Shown: positions 9,639 through 20,305 of the stretch, in pieces
Layout: each line of letters begins with the position of its first letter
How positions within the stretch are numbered: the stretch's first letter is position 1
Assembly: GCA_963969345.1 (NCBI GenBank)
Contig: OZ017767.1
Location: 11,042,471-11,106,470, forward strand
Direction of reading: 5' to 3'
DNA length: 64,000 nt
From: Turbatrix aceti
Taxonomy: Eukaryota > Nematoda > Chromadorea > Rhabditida > Panagrolaimidae
Program-made: the position numbers and the translations under genes
The notes under the pieces: generated by a model
Seen by the model: only the letters and a program-made list of their open reading frames with translations
Databases searched by the model: none
Told to the model about the DNA's origin: nothing

Positions 9639-11562
9639 AGATGTTCAAACGAAAAGTAGACTCACACGAGCAGTTGGATTACTACCACGGACTCATCGAC
9701 CGAAGTGACTGCGCGCTGCTTCTCCTTGAGAACGGTGACTTTCTGCTCCGCCTCCGAGAAGAATATGGGAATAGAAAACTGACCATCTCTTGCATGCATG
9801 ACAAGACTCTAAATAATGACGTAAGTGCCAAAATAATTACAAAGTCAACAGCGAAATTTGATTTCTATTCAGAACAAGATCAGACACTTTGACATCCAGA
9901 TTGTCAAAGGAAAAGAGTCGAGACATGACAAGTACAGCCTCGACTTCACAATATCTGCCAATACCGTAGCACATCTCATCGAGCAGTACGTCAAATACAA
10001 GCGGCATGTTGAAACTTACTTTCACAATCCAAACAAGCCCATCCTCCTAATTCGGCCTATCAATCGGCAAGCATGGGAACTCGGCGAAAAGGATATCACC
10101 CTGATCAAGAAAATAGGCCAAGGAGAGTTCGGCGAGGTGATGACCGGTACGCTTCTGCTCAAGACGGGCAGGAAAGTCGACGTCGCAATCAAAATCGTGA
10201 GTTATACAACAAAACAGGGTCTTAAATATCGATTGTTCGTTTTAGGCTAAACCCGGTACGGATCCCAGAAAGGTAACCGGGTTCTTCACCGAAGCTCGCC
10301 TGATGCGCACCTTCGACCACCCAAACGTCGTCAAACTCTACGGCGTCGTCTATGAACCCATCATGCTGGTCATAGAACTCGTCCCGGAAGGAAGCCTGAA
10401 CAACTATCTTAGGCAGAACAAAGGAAAAGTGACCCAGGAAGAAAAACTCGATCACATGGTCATGGGCTCTGCTTGGGGTCTCGAGTATCTCCACAGCAAA
10501 GTTTGTTGACAAAAAAGGCTTGCATAAATATATTTTTTTCAGAATTGCATTCACAGGGACATTGCCTGTCGCAACTGTCTATACTCAAAAAGTGCCGTGA
10601 AGATCAGCGATTTTGGATTGACGCGCAAAGGCGTGATCTACACCCTTAAGGAGGCGCGTAAGCTACCACTGAAATGGATGTCACCGGAAACCCTGGATAC
10701 CGGGCGGTATACCCCAATGTCGGACGTCTATAGCTTCGGCGTCATGATTTGGGAAATCTTCAGCGACGGCAATGAACCCTTTGTTTGCATGTCGAACAAC
10801 GAAGTCCAGAAAGCGATCATCGGCGGTCTCAGACTCGAATTCGACATAGCTCCCGAGAACCTCATCGACTTCGTTACAACAAAAATGTGGGACGCCGATC
10901 CTGCAAAAAGACCAAGCATGTTCGATACTTGTCGCAGCCTTGAAGCCATGGTGAACAAGGAACCCCATATCCCCCCCGCGAATAGAAAAATCATGGAATA
11001 CTACAGGAAACACCACGAAGTATTCGTCGAGGGAGAAAGCGATGAAGACATCAACAAAGAGCTCAATTTAAACAAACAAAAAGTTCAATTCTTAAAACAA
11101 AGACAACAATCAAAACCGGGTTATTCGCAAGAAGCTTTTAATGTGATGAAGAAAGTCAAAATCAGGAATAAGAACACGTGGGATACCGAACATGCGTCGA
11201 AAAAAGAAACCCCACCGGCGATAGGACCGAGAGTTCGTACAAACGGTACATATAATAAAGAAACTCCACCAGGAATAGGACCGAAAGTTCGTACAATCGG
11301 TACGTTGAATAAAGAAACTCCACCGGGAACAGGACCGAAAGTTCGTACAATCGGTACGCCGAAAAAAGAAACTCCACCGGGAATAGGACCGAAAGTTCGT
11401 ACAATCGGTACTCCAAAAAAAGAAACTCCACCGGAAGCTACACCGAGATTTCGTACAATCGAAATGTCAAAAAAAGAAACTCAACCGGGAATTGGACAGA
11501 GAATTCGTAATATTGGGAAAAGTGCCAGGGTTCATCGTGTTGCTCAGAGAGAAAAGATTTGA
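9635..11562 (+). CDS. SH2-domain non-receptor tyrosine kinase (Fer/Fps type)
   Basis: Four exons, 9635-9820, 9873-10196, 10246-10500 and 10543-11562, give 594 aa. The SH2 domain spans about residues 17-110 (FLLR). The kinase domain spans about 138-395 with Gly loop GQGEFGEV at 144-151, Lys169 in VAIK, an intact HRD at 259-261, DFG at 278-280 and KWMSPE, so it looks catalytically competent. The long tail contains about six imperfect 17-aa repeats of the type KKETPPGIGPKVRTIGT (51-bp period, about 11195-11520); Pro, Lys and Arg dominate. AATAAA is at 11576-11581. It is the divergent partner of the gene at 7437-9134, with the same intron positions. The family phosphorylates tyrosines in adhesion and cytoskeletal signalling and, in nematodes, is often germline-expressed; the specific role here is unknown. 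Confidence 0.9.
11195..11520 (+). repeat. 51-bp in-frame tandem repeats in the kinase tail
   Basis: About six imperfect copies of a 51-bp unit encode KKETPPGIGPKVRTIGT-like peptides in the last exon of the plus-strand SH2-kinase. The central copies are nearly identical at DNA level, pointing to recent slippage or unequal exchange. The minus-strand paralogue has a different, unrelated short repeat in its tail. Confidence 0.8.
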
Positions 11563-11655
11563 ATGTTGTATGTGCAATAAAGATATGACCTATTTTTGAA
11601 CGCCTTGTTTATTCCGAAGACTTGTTTGGGAACTTTCACGCATTTTGGATGTCGG

Positions 11656-11715
11656 CTTTCACACATTTTTTCCCACTTTCACACATTTTTTCCCCCTTTC
11701 ACACATTTTTGATGG
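11656..11715. repeat. Short tandem repeat CTTTCACACATTTTTTCCC, about three copies
   Basis: Three consecutive units of about 20-21 bp downstream of the kinase gene and beyond the 3' end of copy D. No coding role is seen. Confidence 0.65.
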
Positions 11716-11824
11716 CGTCCAACTAGTTTTTTTTTCACTTTTATTTACCACTGTCTACGGAGAACTTTATTTATGGTACATACATACATACGATTACAGG
11801 TTTTTGACAGTAAATTACCCATAC

Positions 11825-12510
11825 CTACCCTAGCTTGTACACAACTTGTTCGTAGAAGTCTTTGTGATTTTTGACGATAAACGTAGCATTCACTCCATAT
11901 GTTGACATACATAACTGAGACTCCACTTTCTAAAATTATTTGTCAAGAACTTTTTTTTATAAGACGCGTAAAACTCACAAAACGGATTGGTGGTTTTAAT
12001 TCAGCTGCCGGATTACACGATCCCACAGCGTTTAATTCATATTTCTGACTGCGACGCTTTTTTCTGGAAATTACAGGTGCACCTGGGAGCTGTGCATCGG
12101 TAGATACGTTTTTAAAACTTAAAAGGTTTCCACCGTAGTAAGCATTATAATATGCGTAATCTCGCTGGCAATTTGTCCAGCTTAAGACGAGTGTCTGCCA
12201 GCAGCAATGTTCCATTTGGGTTTGGTGCTTGATGCACGAAAAGTTTCGCTGATTGACGGGAATAACAGTATTGCTGATGTTGTAGTACTTGTTAAAAGTA
12301 AATGTTGCTATCGAAGCATATTGCTAAATTAGAGTTATTTTTAGTTTTACGAAAGCGCGGGGTAGATAAACATACATATTTCTGAGCGTTGGTAAAACTC
12401 ATGCGTACCCATGGATAAGAAGTACTTCCCTGTCTGGTCTCAACGCCATTTAAGATAAAAACACAAATCAAGCAGCAGAATAAGCTCCACTGTAGAAGTT
12501 GGCTTGTCAT
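11825..12510 (-). CDS. Small secreted dibasic-site precursor, copy D
   Basis: Minus-strand member, 194 aa, exons 12510-12376, 12323-11979 and 11929-11825 (135+345+105 bp). The signal peptide (MTSQLLQWSLFCCLICVFIL) is followed by WVRMSFTNAQKY. Exon 2 carries SCIKHQ, EHCCWQ, SWTNC, the basic site SRKKRRS and SCNPA, ending LKPPIRF. Exon 3 carries KVESQLCMS and NATFIV and ends VVYKLG. Exon 2 has exactly the length seen in B and C. All six family cysteines after the signal peptide are present. The upstream blocks seen before A-C were not found here, so its regulation may differ. Confidence 0.8.
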
Positions 12511-13018
12511 GGCGGTTGCTGGAACGTTTGAAACAAACGTTGCGCACACCGCAAATTTTCGACTGCCAATGTTCGTAGTCTCTTAACCAATTATGATTTA
12601 TAAGCATTTAAAATTTTAGGGATTATCCAATTCTGTGTTGGTATTGTTCCGTGTTAATGCACTACGTAGTGATGCGCATACCGAGTTTTCAGCGTAGATT
12701 ATCCACAAAAAATGAATTTGGACTCAAGTTGAGAGCAATGCACCCAGTATCTGTTGCTGTCGGTTGTTGTGCATCCTTGTGACATCATTTTTGATCCCGA
12801 TGTTGATGCGGATTTTTTTTTAAAGCCGTATTCAAAACACAAAACATGTGTGTTATACAAAATTTTTTCCTGCGCATTCCAGAACTTGCAAATGAACTCA
12901 AAATTTGGCCCAAACAATAGAAAAAAAGGATCTGATATATCTGGTGTCTTCTGAATAACTTTTTTATTCACATCAAATTTATTTTTAAACAATTACGTTT
13001 AAGGATGTGTTAATTAAC
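12511..13018. other. Intergenic between copies D and E
   Basis: Upstream region of copy D and downstream region of copy E; the E poly(A) signal reads AATAAA on the minus strand at 12968-12963. No gene recognised. Confidence 0.5.
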
Positions 13019-16000
13019 TCATCCGTAGTAAGAATATACTGGTTTACTGTAAACAGCGACAACTTCCTGAAAATAGTGTTCGTTATTTTGGATAATAAAT
13101 GTATAGTTTGATCCACTCATAGAAGAACAAAAATCAGCCTGCACCTGCTAAAATTTACCTCTCTATATAGTAAGGTGTTTTTACAAAGACACAATTTTAA
13201 TTTTACGGTATGTATATTCGATAAAATCCAAATTTTACGCTGATAACGGTTTGGCGGGCCATTAGGTCCGGAGCCATTGATTTGAAAAAGATAATGCACG
13301 CTTTATCATAATTGTCAAAATAGTCAATGGCGAAAGCGCGATAGAGGGAGGAGGCGGCGCGCAGGGTCAAGTGGGTGAGTGTGAGCGAGCGAGCGATAGC
13401 GCAAGGACGATTGCGTAAGACAAAAAAATGATTCTGTTAAATTAATTTTAAAAATGTTGAAAAAAATATTTTTGAATTCCTCGGAAATAGGCAATCATAA
13501 TGATGGGTCATTTGACAATCAAAAATCAAAAATGAACAAATTTGAATTTTTGATTTTAAAAAAAATAATTTTTGCTAGATACTGGGGTAGGGGCAAATGT
13601 GATATCAATAGCATTGACATTTTTTGCTGCGTATGAAAAACATTTTTTCAACATTTTAAAAATTAATTTGAATAATTCAATTTTTTGATCTCTCAGAAAA
13701 TGAAATCCATGGTGAGTGGGCGGAACAGACAGCGGGTGCAGAGACGGACGGCGCACATGCCATCAGTCGAGAGAACCGCAACGGCGGTGACAGTGGGCGA
13801 TTGGGTGATGGCGAAAGATGGCAAAACAAGAGATTGTTGTTATTAATTTTGATGATTTATGTATCACATAATTTTATGATTTTTGTTAAATTGCTATTTT
13901 TCCTGGGCCCCAGTGTTAGTGTTAGTACATATTCTTTGAATATTTTTTTGTGTTTGGTGTTATGCTTTGAAACGGGTCAATAAGCGATTGCAGCGGGCGA
14001 GGATTTATTAGGCGATGGCGAAAGATGCGCGATATTGAAAAGCAACATTATTACTTATGTTTTACAAAAGCGTCAAACAAATTACATGGGGCCCCAAAGG
14101 GGCCCCCATTGTATTTATGTATTCCAATATTTTTAAAGCGGGTCAAAAAACGATTATCTGATTTTGATAATATGCAAATTATCGGTTATTCTAAAAGATA
14201 ATAACAAAAAATAATTATTTTCTATCGGTAAAATTATGATCGGCAAAAGATAAACGAAAAACGGGCAAAAAGAAAATAAACAACAAAACGATAAACGATC
14301 CTTTTCGATTTTACGATCCTTCTGATCCTTCCTTGATACCTTTACCTTGCCTTCCCCTTCCTTCCTTTTCCCTTCCTGGGGCCCCCGTAGGGGGCCCCCC
14401 CTTTAGCCTTGTTACCTCTCTATATAGTAAGGTGTTTCTGCAAGGACACAATTTTAATTTTACGTTATGTATATTCGATAAAATCCAAATTTTACGCTAT
14501 CAACGATCTCATAAACCATTAGGTCCGGAGGCATTCATTTGAAAAAGATAATGCGCGCTTTATCATAATTGTCAAAATTTTGTCATCAAAAATGGCGAAA
14601 GCGCGATAGAGGGAGGAGGCGGCGCGCAGGGTCAAGTGGGTGAGTGTGAGCGAGCGAGCGATAGCGCAAGGACGATTGCGTAAGACAAAAAAATGATTCT
14701 GTTAAATTAATTTTAAAAATGTTGAAAAAAATATTTTTGAATTCCTTGGAAATAGGCAATCATAATGATGGGTCATTTGACGATCAAAAATCAAAAATGA
14801 ACAAATTTGAATTTTTGGTTTACAAAAAAATAATTTGTGCCAGTAACTGGGGTAGGGGCAAATGTGATATCAATAGCATTGCCATTTCAACATTTTAAAA
14901 ATTAATTTGAATAATTCAATTTTTTGATCTCTCATCAGAAAATGAAATCCATGGTGAGTGGGCGGACCGGACAGCGGGTGCAGAGACGGACGGCGCACAT
15001 GCCATCAGTGGAGAGAACCGCAACGGGGGTGACAGTGGGCGATTGGGTGATGGCGAAAGATGGCAAAACAAGTGATTGTTGTTATTAATTTTGATTCATG
15101 TATCATAATTTTATGATTTTTGTTAAATTGCTATTTTTCCTGGGTCCCAGTGTTAGTGTTAGTAGATACATATTTTTTGAATATTTTTTTGTGTTTGGTT
15201 TTATGCTTTGAAACGGGTCAATAAGCGGTTGCAGCGGGCGAGGATTTATAAGGCAATGACGAAAGATGCGCGATATTGAAAAGCAACATTATTATTATAC
15301 CTATATTTTACAAAAGCGTAAAACAAATTACATGGGGCCCCGAAGGGGCCCCCATTATATTTATGTATTATAATATTTTTAAGTTTGAAAGCGGGTCAAA
15401 AAACGATGATATGTGTTTGATTTGATTTTGATAATATGCAAATCGTCGGTAATTCTAAAAGATAATAACAAAAAATAATTCTTATCGGTAAAATTATGAT
15501 CGGCAAAAGATAAACGTAAAACGGGCAAAAAGAAAATAAACAACAAAACGATAGACGATCCTTTTCGATTTTACGATCCTTCTGATCCTTCCTTGATACC
15601 TTTACCTTGCCTTGCCTTGCCTTCCCCTTCCTTCCTTTTCCCTTCCTGGGGCCCCCGTAGGGGGCCCCCCCTTTAGCCTTGTTACCTCTCTATATAGTAA
15701 GGTGTTTTTACAAAGACACAATTTTAATTTTACGGTATGTATATTCGATAAAATCCAAATTTTACGCTGATAACGGTTTGGCGGGCCATTAGGTCCGGAG
15801 CCATTGATTTGAAAAAGATAATGCACGCTTTATCATAATTGTCAAAATAGTCAATGGCGAAAGCGCGATAGAGGGAGGAGGCGGCGCGCAGGGTCAAGTG
15901 GGTGAGTGTGAGCGAGCGAGCGATAGCGCAAGGACGATTGCGTAAGACAAAAAAATGATTCTGTTAAATTAATTTTAAAAATGTTGAAAAAAATATTTTT

Positions 16001-17656
16001 GAATTCCTCGGAAATAGGCAATCATAATGATGGGTCATTTGACAATCAAAAATCAAAAATGAACAAATTTGAATTTTTGATTTTAAAAAAAATAATTTTT
16101 GCTAGATACTGGGGTAGGGGCAAATGTGATATCAATAGCATTGACATTTTTTGCTGCGTATGAAAAACATTTTTTCAACATTTTAAAAATTAATTTGAAT
16201 AATTCAATTTTTTGATCTCTCAGAAAATGAAATCCATGGTGAGTGGGCGGAACAGACAGCGGGTGCAGAGACGGACGGCGCACATGCCATCAGTCGAGAG
16301 AACCGCAACGGCGGTGACAGTGGGCGATTGGGTGATGGCGAAAGATGGCAAAACAAGAGATTGTTGTTATTAATTTTGATGATTTATGTATCACATAATT
16401 TTATGATTTTTGTTAAATTGCTATTTTTCCTGGGCCCCAGTGTTAGTGTTAGTACATATTCTTTGAATATTTTTTTGTGTTTGGTGTTATGCTTTGAAAC
16501 GGGTCAATAAGCGATTGCAGCGGGCGAGGATTTATTAGGCGATGGCGAAAGATGCGCGATATTGAAAAGCAACATTATTACTTATGTTTTACAAAAGCGT
16601 CAAACAAATTACATGGGGCCCCAAAGGGGCCCCCATTGTATTTATGTATTCCAATATTTTTAAAGCGGGTCAAAAAACGATTATATGTATTTGATCTGAT
16701 TTTGATAATATGCAAATTATCGGTTATTCTAAAAGATAATAACAAAAAATAATTATTTTCTATCGGTAAAATTATGATCGGCAAAAGATAAACGAAAAAC
16801 GGGCAAAAAGAAAATAAACAACAAAACGATAAACGATCCTTTTCGATTTTACGATCCTTCTGATCCTTCCTTGATACCTTTACCTTGCCTTCCCCTTCCT
16901 TCCTTTTCCCTTCCTGGGGCCCCCGTAGGGGGCCCCCCCTTTAGCCTTGTTAATTAAGTTAAAAGAAAAATATTTTTCATTTGAGGCAACTAACAAAACG
17001 AATTGGAGGTTTCAATTCGGCTATGGGATTGCACGTTGTCGAGCTATCCATCGAATACGTTTCACTGCGGCGCTTTTTTCTTGAAATCGTAGGTGCACTT
17101 GGTAGTTCTGCCGACGTTGACACATTCTGTAAACTCAAAATTCCATCGTATTCATAGTAGGCATAATTTCGCTGACAATTTGTCCAGCTAAACACCAGAG
17201 TCTGCCAGCAGCACATTTCATACTTGGTTTCATGCTTGATGCATGAAATGTTTCGCTGATTAACCGGGATAATAAGATTGCTGAGGTTGTAGTATTTATT
17301 GAACTCATAAGCCGCCAAGTAAGCGTAATCCTAAAAATTTTTATTTTTATTTTTTTTTAAATTTATTTACCGTCCTTCTCAATGGTTAGCACCACATTAC
17401 ATTACATTACATTACATTACATTTTTTACTCTATTATACAATTTATAAATAATTGTATAAAAAAGTAAAAAAATTTATATCTATTATACAATTATTTATA
17501 AACAAGAAATATTAAGTAACGAACAAATTTCTCAGCATTTGTAATATTCATGCGCACCCACGCAGCATTTTTCTTGCCATAGGTGCCGATGACGTTGTAG
17601 ATGACAATCAAAAACAAGACTCCGAGCAAGCTCCATTGTAGACTTCTACCTTCCAT
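13019..17656 (-). CDS. Small secreted dibasic-site precursor, copy E, with a repeat array in its last intron
   Basis: 198 aa from exons 17656-17525, 17330-16995 and 13147-13019 (132+336+129 bp). The signal peptide (MEGRSLQWSLLGVLFLIVIY) is followed by WVRMNITNAEKF. Exon 2 carries SCIKHE, EMCCWQ, SWTNC, the basic site SRKKRRS and TTCNP, ending LKPPIRF before a GTTAGT donor. Exon 3 carries QVQADFCSS, GSNYTFIIQNN and HYFQE and ends YYG. Phase and alignment show that the far-away third exon belongs to this gene. Its intron is 3.85 kb against about 50 bp in paralogues, because a three-copy 1.26-kb repeat array occupies it. Intron 1 holds an ACATT microsatellite. Whether the long intron is still spliced is not shown by sequence. 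Confidence 0.75.
13158..14411. repeat. 1.26-kb repeat unit, copy 1 of 3
   Basis: Unit begins CCTCTCTATATAGTAAGG and ends CCCCCTTTAGCCTTG, with the trinucleotide TTA on each side. It contains two GC palindromes (a GGGGCCCCAAAGGGGCCCC type and a GGGGCCCCCGTAGGGGGCCC type close to the right end) and a GCGAGCGAGCGATAGCGC tract. It is almost identical to copy 3, with a visible 11-bp deletion near 14155. It contains no long ORF. Confidence 0.9.
14415..15681. repeat. 1.26-kb repeat unit, copy 2 of 3 (diverged)
   Basis: Same ends and same TTA junctions as its neighbours, but with many substitutions and small indels relative to copies 1 and 3, which resemble each other far more. It is head-to-tail with both. 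Confidence 0.9.
15685..16949. repeat. 1.26-kb repeat unit, copy 3 of 3
   Basis: Nearly identical to copy 1. The right end is followed by TTA (16950-16952) and then the unique intron sequence of copy E. The GC hairpin about 12-35 bp before the right end and the head-to-tail layout recall rolling-circle (Helitron-like) elements, but no diagnostic CTRR end or replicase ORF is visible, so the class is undecided. Confidence 0.9.
17392..17425. repeat. ACATT pentanucleotide microsatellite
   Basis: About six copies of ACATT in intron 1 of copy E, followed by an AT-rich palindromic stretch (ACAATTTATAAATAATTGT region). Confidence 0.8.
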
Positions 17657-18599
17657 GATAATGACTAACAGTAAGGATCGACTACCGTAAATCTGTGTTT
17701 ACCTGCTCTGAATGCGTAATGCAGATGTTATATTTATTTGCTCAAACTTATATTTATCCATAATAGTTACCGTACTTTTTTTCTACAAAAACGCCTCTTT
17801 TGATTTGTTTTGATACCAAGCTACAGGAAGTGTTATAATTTGACGCAGAATCCTATTAGTGAAAAGGAAATTCATGTAATTCCAAAAGATTTATGAATAG
17901 ATCCTCACCAAAAAAGGTTGTTTGTTACTGTTTATGTAATTTATGTGATTATTCTAACCAATTAAAACAACATATTTGTTATGTTTTCCGTGCTTTGAAA
18001 TTTATGTAAGCACATAGTTTTCCATGTTGTGACAAAGAATCCTATTAGTAAACCGGAAATGCATTCATTATTCACAGATAATTAAAAATTATAAAAAAAG
18101 AGAATTTAATATTTTTTAGAGAGAAAAAAAAGATTTAACAAAAAAGAGTTTTAAAAAACCCACTCTGCTAGCCGATTTTGAATCGGCAACCCAGCTAATT
18201 TACATAGAGCAAACGAACAATCTCAAATTACCTGTGACCTTCGCGGTGCGTGTGTTTCTGATTTAAAAGCGATAGGATAAGATAAATATATCAGGACAAA
18301 AAAACACTAACAATGACAAAAAAACTACGTATTATTTAATAGGATGTATCATTTGTATCATTTTTTTGGCGCGATTGACGGGAAAAACATTCCTAACTTT
18401 TGACGGGAAAAACATTCGTAACGGGCCATTTTAATGTCTGAACAAAATTTATTCAAAACATTCAAAACCTCACCAAAAACTTGCTCATTTTGAGTAACCC
18501 CCCCCTACTATGAATAACAACGTGTTTTTTTAGTTTTTTAACTCATATTTTTTAACAAATTGGAAAAATTTTAGTGAATTTTTCTTCAATTTTACTCTT

Positions 18600-18770
18600 T
18601 TCAAATTTTTCGGAAGCTTGGTTGGTAGAAACTGATGCAAAAAAAGAGCACAGAATTCGAGTGTTCGTTTGGCATTTTTTTGACAGCTTGCTCCACGCTG
18701 TCGACGTCTTTCAGACATGCAAAGCTTTATTTCCCTTTTTGCAGGTATCATTTGAACGATTTGATAAATC
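18600..18770. repeat. Dispersed repeat, copy 1
   Basis: Shares blocks such as GCTTGGTTGGTAGAAACT, AAAAAAAGAGCAC, TTCGAGTGTTCGT and CAAAGCTTTATTTCCC with 23700-23850, in the same orientation and order. It looks like a degraded mobile-element fragment. Confidence 0.65.
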
Positions 18771-18910
18771 AAAAAAATTAGTTTATCCCCGGGGCTTAAA
18801 GGATGCTCAATCTGATCATTTTAATTAAACAAAATAATAAATAGTCCACTGCATTGCACCGATGTTCCGCTTTTCCGAAGAATAGATAATCGATTTATTA
18901 CTATCAATTT

Positions 18911-18967
18911 ACGATCGAGTTCAAATCGTACATACTTAAAAACAACGTACGATTTGAACTCGATCGT
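18911..18967. repeat. Perfect 21-bp inverted repeat
   Basis: Arms at 18911-18931 (ACGATCGAGTTCAAATCGT plus AC) and 18947-18967, exact complements with a 15-nt spacer. Function unknown; it lies just beyond the 3' end of copy F. Confidence 0.8.
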
Positions 18968-19043
18968 GACTTTTGGATTCCTTAAAAACAATATATAAAA
19001 AGCTTTATTTTTTGAATCGTAATATAACTTTGATTCATTGAAT

Positions 19044-19727
19044 TTAATAATAGCCGTAGTACGTATGCTTTTCCTCGCTATAATTGGAATCTAAGAAAAA
19101 TGGATCTGAGTACGTAACGGTCTGTGTAGAGTTTGTTCCATCTGTATTGTAGATTATGAATACATAGGTTATGCTTGTCAGCCCAGTTGTCGCCGTTACA
19201 TTCATTTTCTAGAACAGTCACTGACAGTCATTAAATTAAAAACAACAGATGGGCTTACAAATCGATTTATCGGTGTTGTTTCAGCAAATACATTGCATGA
19301 TCCGTCGTCTTCGAGGGGATTTTTTGGATTTGTGTACATATTTCGCTTCTTACGTCTGTCGGAAGTTTGAAACTTTGATTCACTGAAAGAAGCCAGAGTT
19401 GAAATGTTTTTTGGACAATTTGACAATCCAACTTCCATGTTGAAACTGCAAGTTTCTGTCTGGAATATAATATTTTCTATGCATGAAATGGCGGTGTAGT
19501 CCGTCAAAATAACAGTATTTGTAGTTCCGGATACAAATTTGTTAAAGATGTTTACAACTTGATTAAGGTAAAACTAAAACCAATATCTCAAAAATTAAAG
19601 GTTACTACGTACATACCACTGCCAAATTTGAAGGTATCGCCCCGGAAGAAGTACGTGTAGGAAGTGTAAGAAGATTAGAGGATTTTTCTGAAGCCGAAAA
19701 TGTTGATTGGCATTTACAAAAAAACAT
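19044..19727 (-). CDS. Diverged member F of the small secreted family
   Basis: Exons 19727-19617, 19573-19259 and 19208-19044 (111+315+165 bp) give 196 aa with the family intron positions. Similarity is low but structured: SGTTNTVILTDYTAISC, then SNC, a basic site DRRKKRN, GSCNV and the exon border INRF. Exon 3 reads TGLTSITYVFIIYNTDG, aligning to GSNYTFIV, and ends YYGYY. The first Cys of the CC pair and the exon-3 Cys are both absent. The in-frame exon 1 lacks a signal peptide, whereas another frame of the same stretch encodes a hydrophobic PLIFLHFLHVLL run without an ATG. Exon 1 may therefore be frameshifted or misassigned, and the gene may be decaying. Confidence 0.5.
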
Positions 19728-20305
19728 TAGAAAAAACTGCCAATATTTCATTATAATGTGCAATTCGGTACCAACTTGTTTGAGACAATGGGCATGTTAT
19801 AAATGCAGCCCTGTGATCTTAATGATCTAATGGATTTGTAGATGTCATTAATTTATGTTTCACAGGGGCTCAGCGGGATATTTAATCGGATCATTTTAAT
19901 TGAGCAAAATAATAATACAATTTGCTCAGTTATTAATTAAGCAAAATAATAGTTTTTTTAATTTTATTTACCTAGTATAGTGTACTATTACATGTACTAG
20001 TAATTAACAATGAAATATATATTTAAAAAATGAATAAATGAGTAATTTATTCAGAGAAGCGTGTTTACAGATGTCGTTGTGGACGTGAATGCACCTAATG
20101 GGACGTCACCGTTGCTGATGGCAACATGTAATCAACACGAGATCTATAGACAGTGATGATTTTGCATTTACCGTGATTTTTATGCTTATTTTAGTTTCTT
20201 TTCCAGATAACTAGCCAGTGACAAAGCGGCGAAGACAACAATGGCCTGACCTTCTTTTACCTTTTTGCTGTCAAAAATTGCAATTTTGATAGCGTGGTAG
20301 TTACA
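19728..20305. other. Intergenic
   Basis: Upstream region of copy F and AT-rich sequence; nothing recognisable. Confidence 0.4.

Larger units (their letters stand above)
17657..19043. other. Intergenic with a dispersed repeat and a 21-bp hairpin
   Basis: AT-rich. Contains one copy of a dispersed repeat (about 18600-18770; the other copy is at about 23700-23850) and the perfect inverted repeat at 18911-18967. The short ORFs inside the dispersed repeat are not supported as genes. Confidence 0.5.

Noticed and set aside
13454..16784. Short ORFs repeated in the 1.26-kb units
   Set aside because: Identical 60-66-codon ORFs recur only because the DNA unit is duplicated; several are absent from the diverged middle copy.
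18890..18970. Possible tRNA-like B-box (GAGTTCAAATC)
   Set aside because: The sequence is one arm of a perfect inverted repeat and no A-box or cloverleaf can be built around it. No tRNA was found elsewhere by eye.
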